A stretch of DNA of 64,000 nt from Sulfuricystis multivorans. Lineage in GTDB: Bacteria; Pseudomonadota; Gammaproteobacteria; Burkholderiales; Rhodocyclaceae. The position numbers were made by a program, and so were the translations under genes. Below the pieces are notes generated by a model, which saw nothing but the letters and a program-made list of their open reading frames with translations, ran no database searches and had not been told where the DNA came from. The stretch lies in assembly GCF_003966565.1 (NCBI RefSeq), contig NZ_AP018720.1, positions 38,624 through 102,623 of the forward strand, read 5' to 3'. Positions 48,829-55,325 of the stretch are shown here, piece by piece; the stretch's first letter is position 1, and every line of letters begins with the position of its first letter.

Positions 48829-48896
48829 CAAACCCCAGCGGGGGCTGTCACGCTCCCGCAAGGGGCGTGCTGTCTCCGCGTTTTTATGGAGGCATC
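48829..48896 (+). promoter_or_regulatory. Hairpin leader 18, upstream of the helicase gene
   Basis: CAAACCCC, stem AGCGGG-GGCTGTCACGCT-CCCGC, GGGGCGTGCTGTCTCCGCG then TTTTT and ATGGAGG. Its presence between the two halves of the methyltransferase-helicase system gives the helicase separate control. Confidence 0.6.
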
Positions 48897-51704
48897 ATGA
48901 ACAATCAGGTTTTTTTCAACGCTCAAGCCGGGGCCTGGCAAGTCGATCCAGACTACAGCACGCGGTGGTCCGTGGCGGCAACCCAGACTTACGGCACGGA
49001 CCGGGTCAACGCCACCACGCTCTTCGAGCAGGCGTTGAACCAGACGGTCCCGACCGTCTATGACGAAGACCGCATCACGGGCAAGCGCGTCGTCAACCAA
49101 AAGGAGACGATCGCGGCTCGTGAGAAGCAGCAACTCCTCAAGGAGAAATTCCAGGAGTGGCTGTGGTCGGACGAGGAGCGGGCCGCAAAGCTTGTCAGGC
49201 TCTACAACGACCTGTTCAACAGCGTCGTTCCGCACCGGTACGACGGCTCGCATCTGGTGCTGCCCGGTTTTTCAAGGGTGTACCAGCTCTACGAGCATCA
49301 GAAGAACGCCATCTGGCGGATCGTTGCCGGCGGTAACAATACCTTGCTGGCCCATGTGGTCGGTGCGGGCAAGACGCTGGTAATGATCTGCGCCTGCATG
49401 GAGCTTCGGCGTCTTGGCAAGGCGACGAAGCCCATGATCGTGGTCCCGAACCACATGCTGGAACAGGTAAGTCGAGAATTTCTGACGGCTTATCCTGGCG
49501 CAAACATCCTAATGGCGTCGAAAGACGACCTTCAGGGTGACAAGCGCCGCCAGATGTGCGCAAGGATTGCAACGGGCGACTGGGACGCAGTGGTCATTAC
49601 ACATGCGTCGTTCGAGCGTCTGAAGATGAGTGATGAGTTCATGCGGCAATATGTCGAAGACGAAATCGATCTCATCGATGCCGCCATCCGCGCTGAAAAG
49701 CAGGACAAGAGCAACCGCATCGTCAAGGAACTGGCGCGCGCCAAGAAGAACTGGGAAGCCAAGCTTGCCAAACTCTCCGCGAAGAACAAGAAGGACGACC
49801 TTCTGAACTTCGAGGATCTGGGCGTGGATTGGCTTTTCGTGGATGAGGCGCACCTGTTCAAGAATCTCTACCGTCATACCAAGATGACGCGAGTCGCGGG
49901 GCTGCCCAACAGCAACTCCGAACGGGCATTCGACATGTTCGTCAAGACACGCTACATCATGGAAAAGCATGGAGGTAAAGCAGGGGTGGTCTTCGCCACC
50001 GGAACGCCGGTATCCAACAGCATGGCCGAAATGTGGGTCATGCAACGGTATCTGCAACCCAAGACGCTGGAGGGCTTCCAGGTGGAGATGTTCGACGCCT
50101 GGGCCGGCAACTTCGGCGAGTCGGTGACAGCGCTGGAACTGGCTCCGGACGGCAGTGGCTACCGGATGCAGACCCGCTTTGCACGTTTCGTCAACCTTCC
50201 CGAACTGATGTCCATGTTCGGAGAAGTGGCGGATATTCGCACGGCGGAAATGCTCGATCTTCCGGTGCCAAAAGCCAGGAAGGAAACGGTGACGGCCAAA
50301 CCCACCGACGCACTCAAGGCATTCGTCCAGACCCTCGTGGAACGGGCGGAGAAGATCAGAAACGGCATGGTCAAGCCGTCCGAAGACAACATGCTGGCCG
50401 TGACCAACGACGGCCGCAAGGCGGCGTTGGATATGCGGCTCGTCGATCCCCTGGCCGGTGACTACGAAGGCAGCAAAGTCAATCTCTGCGCCCGCAAGGT
50501 GCACGAGGTCTGGCTTGAGACAACGGCAATCCGTGGCACGCAGATCGTGTTCTGCGATCTGTCGACGCCCAATGCCGATGGCCGGTTCAGCGTCTATCAA
50601 GACTTGCGTCACAAGCTTGTCGAGATGGGGGTTCCCGGCCATGAAATCGCCTTCGTGCATGACTACGAGAGCGACGCCGCCAAGGCGGAACTCTTCAAGG
50701 CCGTGCGTGATGGGCGTGTCCGCATCCTGCTGGGCAGCACCGGCAAAATGGGTGTTGGCACCAACGTCCAGACCAGGCTGGTGGCGCTCCATCATCTGGA
50801 TGCCCCGTGGCGTCCGGCGGACGTGGAGCAGCGGGAAGGCCGCATCATTCGTCAGGGCAACCTGAACGAGGAAGTGCGAATCTACCGCTACGTCACCGAA
50901 GGCAGCTTCGATGCGTATATCTGGCAAACTCTGGAGACCAAGGCGCGATTCATCGCTCAGGTCATGCAGGGGGATACCGGTATGCGCAGCGCCGAGGACG
51001 TGGAGCTTGCGGCCCTGTCCTACGCAGAGGTCAAGGCTCTGGCGTCCGGCAACCCGCTGGTGCTGGAAAAGGCGGGTGTCGACACCGAACTTGCCAAGCT
51101 CTCGCTGCTTAAGTCCCAATGGGATCAGCAGCAATGGCGTAACAAGCAGGAGTTGGCTGTTCTGCCGGCCCGCATTGAACGGCTCAAGGATCGCATTGCA
51201 GCGATCAAAGCCGACATTGAAGCTCGCCGCGACGTATCAGGAAACCGATTCCTGATGGAAGTCGAAGGGCAGCAGTATACGGACCGCACGAAAGCCGGAA
51301 ACGCGATCATGCTTGCTACGCATGGAGTCCGTTACGGCGAGCGTGTCATCGGCAGTATTGCTGGTTTCAGGGTCGTCGTTAGAACGACAGGTTTCGGCAA
51401 GAAGCTGGTGATGCTAGGCGGCGCCGAATACGAGGTCGACAAAGCCGAAACACCAATCGGCTATGTCAGGGTGCTAGAAAATGCGCTGAACCAAATGGAA
51501 CAGGTGCTCGAAGAAGAACGTGAGTATCTGGCTCGGACGGAGAAGCGCATGGCAGACATCCAGGTCGAGATCGCAAAGCCTTTCGATAAGGCAGAGCGGT
51601 TGGCCTGGCTCCAGCAGCGCCAGCGTGAGATCGATGCAGTACTCGATCTTACAAAGGGTGATCTGGCAGCAGCCGAGGAAGCAGAAGCTTCCGAGGCCGC
51701 CTGA
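48897..51704 (+). CDS. SNF2-like superfamily 2 helicase, second half of a DarB-like pair
   Basis: 935 residues. Walker A region HVVGAGKTLVMICACMEL, the DEAH-type box WLFVDEAHLFKNL, VVFATGTPVSNSMAEMW, and the C-terminal helicase motifs LLGSTGKMGVGTNVQ and APWRPADVEQREGRIIRQGN. A coiled-coil C-terminus follows. This SNF2-type module is fused to the methyltransferase in P1 DarB-like proteins. It should translocate on DNA and work with the preceding methyltransferase. Confidence 0.88.
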   Translation: MNNQVFFNAQAGAWQVDPDYSTRWSVAATQTYGTDRVNATTLFEQALNQTVPTVYDEDRITGKRVVNQKETIAAREKQQLLKEKFQEWLWSDEERAAKLVRLYNDLFNSVVPHRYDGSHLVLPGFSRVYQLYEHQKNAIWRIVAGGNNTLLAHVVGAGKTLVMICACMELRRLGKATKPMIVVPNHMLEQVSREFLTAYPGANILMASKDDLQGDKRRQMCARIATGDWDAVVITHASFERLKMSDEFMRQYVEDEIDLIDAAIRAEKQDKSNRIVKELARAKKNWEAKLAKLSAKNKKDDLLNFEDLGVDWLFVDEAHLFKNLYRHTKMTRVAGLPNSNSERAFDMFVKTRYIMEKHGGKAGVVFATGTPVSNSMAEMWVMQRYLQPKTLEGFQVEMFDAWAGNFGESVTALELAPDGSGYRMQTRFARFVNLPELMSMFGEVADIRTAEMLDLPVPKARKETVTAKPTDALKAFVQTLVERAEKIRNGMVKPSEDNMLAVTNDGRKAALDMRLVDPLAGDYEGSKVNLCARKVHEVWLETTAIRGTQIVFCDLSTPNADGRFSVYQDLRHKLVEMGVPGHEIAFVHDYESDAAKAELFKAVRDGRVRILLGSTGKMGVGTNVQTRLVALHHLDAPWRPADVEQREGRIIRQGNLNEEVRIYRYVTEGSFDAYIWQTLETKARFIAQVMQGDTGMRSAEDVELAALSYAEVKALASGNPLVLEKAGVDTELAKLSLLKSQWDQQQWRNKQELAVLPARIERLKDRIAAIKADIEARRDVSGNRFLMEVEGQQYTDRTKAGNAIMLATHGVRYGERVIGSIAGFRVVVRTTGFGKKLVMLGGAEYEVDKAETPIGYVRVLENALNQMEQVLEEEREYLARTEKRMADIQVEIAKPFDKAERLAWLQQRQREIDAVLDLTKGDLAAAEEAEASEAA

Positions 51705-51715
51705 CCGTTAAGCAT

Positions 51716-51870
51716 TCCCCCTGCGCCGCGAGGCGCGGGGGCTTTTCTAAGCGCTTTCACGTCGAGAGCGCTTGGGAAAGCAGGTTTTCGATCAGTGGGC
51801 GATGCGAATCATGGATAGATAAAGACACGAAGGACCGAAAAGTCTGCGCGGGCGGGACGGAGGTAACAGC
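51716..51870 (+). ncRNA. UAGCUGG structured element, copy 8, degenerate
   Basis: The two front hairpins are present (CCCTGCGCC...GGCGCGGGG and CTTTTCTAAGCGCT...AGCGCTTGGGAAAG). The UAGCUGG hairpin itself is lost, with only GGTAACAGCAT left. It marks the right end of the element-like gene block. Confidence 0.5.
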
Positions 51871-51889
51871 ATGATCTTCGAATGGCGGT

Positions 51890-52501
51890 TCATTCGGGAT
51901 GCTTCATGGGGAGAGTCGCGGGGCGGCAGACCTGCTGTGTGAAATGCGCCACTCCGAAACCAGCCAACTCGGCAGCCATGCGACCGAGCGTTGCTTCGTC
52001 GAGCTGCGGCGGCACGGTACAGCGGATTTCGTGTGGTACCCCAGAGGCGAGCAGCAGTTCGAGCGATTGACGGGCGGCGCAGCCGGCGGCGCAGCCGACG
52101 ATCGGCGCATATTCGGCGAACGGCGCCTTGACGTCGAAGCCAACCCAGTCAAGCAGCGGCAGCGCGGCGGCCAGCCGCTCCGGATAGGCGCCGGCCGTGT
52201 GCAGCGCCGTGGCGAAGCCCAGCGCACGCACTTCGGTGAGCGCGGCCGGCAGATCGCGTTGCAGGAGCGGTTCGCCGCCGCTGAAGACCACGCCGTCGAG
52301 CAGGCCGCGCCGGCTGGCCAGCCAGCCGAACACGTCGGGCCAAGCTAAGGCTCCCGGACCGCGCGGTAGCAGGTGCGGGTTGTGGCAGTAGGTGCAGCGC
52401 CAGGGGCAGCCCTGGCAGAACACCACGGCGGCGAGCCGGCCGGGAAAGTCGATGGTGGTGAACGGCACCAGGCCGCCCACCGCCAGCGTTGGCTCAGGCA
52501 C
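51890..52501 (-). CDS. nrdG: NrdG, anaerobic ribonucleotide reductase activating enzyme
   Basis: 203 residues, radical SAM family: GCPWRCTYCHNP provides the CxxxCxxC cluster ligands, and VVFSGGEPLLQ is the glycine-rich SAM-binding segment. It generates the glycyl radical on NrdD. The GTG start overlaps the preceding small nrdD fragment by eight bases. The composition is clearly more GC-rich than the element to the left. Confidence 0.92.
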   Translation of the reverse strand: MPEPTLAVGGLVPFTTIDFPGRLAAVVFCQGCPWRCTYCHNPHLLPRGPGALAWPDVFGWLASRRGLLDGVVFSGGEPLLQRDLPAALTEVRALGFATALHTAGAYPERLAAALPLLDWVGFDVKAPFAEYAPIVGCAAGCAARQSLELLLASGVPHEIRCTVPPQLDEATLGRMAAELAGFGVAHFTQQVCRPATLPMKHPE

Positions 52502-52667
52502 GCGCCGGCGCGCAGGGTTCGGCGAAATGGCGGCGCTCGTGGTGCTCGCTTTGCTTGCCGGGATTGAACTCGGACACCGGGCGGTGGTAGCCCATGACGC
52601 GCGTCCAGATTTCGCAGCGCTGGCGCTCGTGGTCCTGCAGGGGGGTGGTATGGGTGTTTTCGGACAT
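52494..52667 (-). CDS. Glycyl-radical C-terminal segment of NrdD on a separate gene
   Basis: 57 residues containing RCEIWTRVMGYHRPVSEFNP, the glycyl-radical motif (RVxGY) that normally ends NrdD. Here it is a separate protein starting 30 bases downstream of the large-subunit stop. The same split occurs in other proteobacteria. The large and small parts should assemble into one active class III reductase. Confidence 0.85.
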   Translation of the reverse strand: MSENTHTTPLQDHERQRCEIWTRVMGYHRPVSEFNPGKQSEHHERRHFAEPCAPARA

Positions 52668-52696
52668 GGCGTTTCCTTTCGTGGCGTGAGAAAAAA

Positions 52697-54835
52697 TCAG
52701 TGGACGGCGGCCTTGCGGGCGAGGACTTCCGCGTCGCACTTCGGGCAGAACTCGTGCTCGCCTTCCAGATAGCCGTGTTTCGGGCAGATCGAGAAGGTCG
52801 GCGTGACGGTGATATAGGGCAGGCGAAAGCGCGTCAGCGCCGTGCGCACCAGTTGCCGGCAGGCTGCGGGTGAGGAGATGCGCTCGCGCATGTAGAGATG
52901 CAACACCGTGCCGCCGGTGTAGCGCGTCTGTAGTTCGTCCTGGCGGATCAGCGCCTCGAAGGGGTCGTCGGTGAAGCCGACCGGCAGCTGCGAGGAGTTG
53001 GTGTAGTAGGGCTTCTCCGGCGTGCCCGCCTGCAGGATGCCGGGCCAGCGCTTCCTGTCCTCCTTGGCGAAGCGGTAGGTGGTGCCCTCGGCCGGCGTCG
53101 CCTCCAGGTTGTAGAGGTTGCCGGTCTGTTCCTGGTAGTCGCGCATCTTCTCGCGCAGGCGGTCGAGCAGGCGCAGCGCCAGCGCGTGGCCCTCGGTATG
53201 CGTGATGTCGTGCGCGTCGCCGGTGAAGTTGCGCACCATCTCGTTGATGCCATTCACGCCGATGGTGGAGAAGTGGTTGCGCAGCGTGCCGAGGTAGCGT
53301 TTCGTATAGGGAAACAGCCCATCATCCATCAGGCGCTGGACCACCTTGCGCTTGATCTCCAGGCTGTCCTTCGCCATGTCGGCAAGGCGATCGAGGCGCG
53401 CCATCAGCGCCGCCTCGTCGCCGGCATGCAGGTAGCCGAGACGGGCACAGTTGATGGTCACGACGCCGATCGAGCCGGTCTGCTCGGCCGAGCCGAACAA
53501 GCCGTTACCGCGCTTCAGTAGCTCACGCAGGTCGAGCTGCAGGCGGCAGCACATCGAGCGGATCTGGTTCGGCTTCATGTCGGAGTTGATGAAGTTCTGG
53601 AAGTAGGGCAGACCGTATTTCGCGGTCATGGCGAACAGTCGCTCGGCGTTTTCCGATTCCCAGGGAAAATCCTCGGTGATGTTGTAGGTCGGGATCGGAA
53701 ATGTGAATACGCGGCCGCGCCGGTCGCCGGCACTCATCACCTCGATGTAGGCGCGGTTAATGAGGTCCATCTCGACCTGCAGGTCGCCGTAGGCGAAGGG
53801 CATCTCGACGCCGCCGATGGTCGGGATCTGCTCGCGCAGGTCTTCCGGGCAGACCCAGTCGAAGGTCAGGTTGGTGAACGGCGTCTGCGTGCCCCAGCGC
53901 GAGGGCACGTTGAGGTTGTAGATGAACTCCTGCATACCCTGGCGCACGGCGTCGTAGTCGAGCTTGTCCTTGCGCACGAAAGGCGCGAGGTAGGTGTCGA
54001 AAGAGCTGAAAGCCTGCGCGCCGGCCCATTCGTTTTGCAAGGTACCAAGGAAGTTCACCATTTGGCCGAGCGCGCTGGAGAAGTGCCTGGGCGGATCGGC
54101 CTCGGGCTTGCCGGGCACGCCGTTGAAACCTTCGTGCAGCAGCTGGCGCAGCGACCAGCCGGCGCAGTAACCGGAGAGCATGTCGAGGTCGTGGATGTGC
54201 ATGTCGGCGTCGCGGTGGGCCTGGCCGATCTCGGGCGGATAGACGTGGGAAAGCCAGTAGTTGGCCACCACCTTGCCGGAGACGTTGAGGATCAGGCCAC
54301 CGAGCGAATACCCCTGGTTGGCGTTGGCCTGCACGCGCCAGTCGGCGCGACCGACGTATTCGTCGACGGCGGCGGCGACGTCCACCAGGGTCTTGCGGTC
54401 TTCGCGCAGGCGGCGGTGCTGGTCGCGGTAGGCGACGTAGGCGCGGAAGGTGCCGAGGTGGTTGGCGTCCACCAGCGTCTGCTCGACGATGTCCTGTATT
54501 TGTTCCACGGTCGGCGCCGTGCCGCCGTGGCGGTGGCGCAGCACCTTGAGCACCCGCGCGGTCAGCAAGTGCGCTTCATTCTCGTCGTACTCGCCGCTGG
54601 CCGCGCCGGCGCGTATCAACGCCGAGGCGATGCGCGCAGCATCGAAGGGTTCGTCGCGGCCGTTGCGCTTGACGATGCGTATGGGGAGACCGCTGGTTTG
54701 GAAAATCAATGTCGATGCTGCGGAGACAGTATTGCAGACGTCAAAGTTGCCGGACGTATGCGCGGCGCCCCCTCGCCGCTGCGGCGAACCATCTGGGGGG
54801 GCGGCCAGATTCAGGTCGATGTGGGAACGTTCCAT
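52697..54835 (-). CDS. nrdD: NrdD, large part of anaerobic (class III) ribonucleotide reductase
   Basis: 712 residues: an ATP-cone N-terminus (PIRIVKRNGRDEPFDAARIA), the ten-stranded barrel with HIHDLDMLSGYCAGWSLRQL and QTPFTNLTFDWVCP, and a zinc-site end CPKHGYLEG...CPKC. The glycyl-radical residue is missing from this protein and lies on the next gene. It makes dNTPs without oxygen. Upstream are a cobalamin riboswitch and NrdR-like boxes. The ATG at 54,835 follows GAGGAG. Confidence 0.92.
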   Translation of the reverse strand: MERSHIDLNLAAPPDGSPQRRGGAAHTSGNFDVCNTVSAASTLIFQTSGLPIRIVKRNGRDEPFDAARIASALIRAGAASGEYDENEAHLLTARVLKVLRHRHGGTAPTVEQIQDIVEQTLVDANHLGTFRAYVAYRDQHRRLREDRKTLVDVAAAVDEYVGRADWRVQANANQGYSLGGLILNVSGKVVANYWLSHVYPPEIGQAHRDADMHIHDLDMLSGYCAGWSLRQLLHEGFNGVPGKPEADPPRHFSSALGQMVNFLGTLQNEWAGAQAFSSFDTYLAPFVRKDKLDYDAVRQGMQEFIYNLNVPSRWGTQTPFTNLTFDWVCPEDLREQIPTIGGVEMPFAYGDLQVEMDLINRAYIEVMSAGDRRGRVFTFPIPTYNITEDFPWESENAERLFAMTAKYGLPYFQNFINSDMKPNQIRSMCCRLQLDLRELLKRGNGLFGSAEQTGSIGVVTINCARLGYLHAGDEAALMARLDRLADMAKDSLEIKRKVVQRLMDDGLFPYTKRYLGTLRNHFSTIGVNGINEMVRNFTGDAHDITHTEGHALALRLLDRLREKMRDYQEQTGNLYNLEATPAEGTTYRFAKEDRKRWPGILQAGTPEKPYYTNSSQLPVGFTDDPFEALIRQDELQTRYTGGTVLHLYMRERISSPAACRQLVRTALTRFRLPYITVTPTFSICPKHGYLEGEHEFCPKCDAEVLARKAAVH

Positions 54836-54989
54836 GCGTGCTCTCCTCGAATTGTGGCAACCGGACAGGACGAGGAGACGCGACTGGCGTGAGCCGGTCG
54901 CGCAGAAACGCGCAAGGAGGAAAAAACCAACGCAAACATCATCGACCTCGTGCCAGGGACACCCCGCCCAACAACAACGAACCACCGAT

Positions 54990-55172
54990 GTCGCGGCAGG
55001 TCTCCTGGCTCTCGGGTCGTCATCTCGCGCCCGCCTTCCCGGAAAAGTTCCAGTGGCATGGGTTGGCGCCAGACTCGCCGATCACAGTTGCGGGGGCAGC
55101 CCCGGATTTCGAATCCAAGATTCGTCACCGGATTCCCTCTTCGCGCCTCACCCCTTGCGGGGGGGGCGACCG
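54990..55172 (-). promoter_or_regulatory. Adenosylcobalamin riboswitch controlling nrdD/nrdG
   Basis: On the reverse strand the sequence carries the full cobalamin-riboswitch signature: GAGGGAATCCGGTG, GGGGCTGCCCCCGCAACTGT, CGGCGAG, GCCACTGG, GGGAAGGCGG, and the B12 box AGCCAGGAGACCTGCC. It lies about 155 bases before the nrdD start. Cobalamin binding should reduce nrdD/nrdG expression when the B12-dependent reductase can take over. Confidence 0.92.
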
Positions 55173-55209
55173 CGACGCTTGCGTCGTCCGATCATGGACG
55201 ACGCGGGGG

Positions 55210-55239
55210 AGTCTACTTTTGTGAATGTCGTACTGTCAA
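55210..55239 (-). promoter_or_regulatory. Predicted promoter of the nrdD operon
   Basis: On the reverse strand TTGACA (55,239-55,234) and TAGACT (55,215-55,210) are 18 bases apart, just upstream of the riboswitch. Confidence 0.6.
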
Positions 55240-55246
55240 GTGGAAC

Positions 55247-55293
55247 CTACTAGATATAGTGCGAGTAACGACTGAGGGCACTATATGTAGTGG
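55247..55293. promoter_or_regulatory. Pair of NrdR-like boxes
   Basis: CTACTAGATATAGTGC (55,247-55,262) and GCACTATATGTAGTGG (55,278-55,293) each match the NrdR box pattern (ACACTATATxTAGTGT-like). Their centres are 31 bases apart, three helical turns, the usual NrdR spacing. They lie directly upstream of the nrdD promoter. Confidence 0.75.
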
Positions 55294-55325
55294 CATGATG
55301 AGTTGGCCGGTTGGCGGGGACCGGA

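Noticed and set aside
52035..54892. Long plus-strand reading frames opposite nrdD and nrdG
   Set aside because: High GC causes open antisense frames; nrdD and nrdG are unmistakable on the reverse strand.
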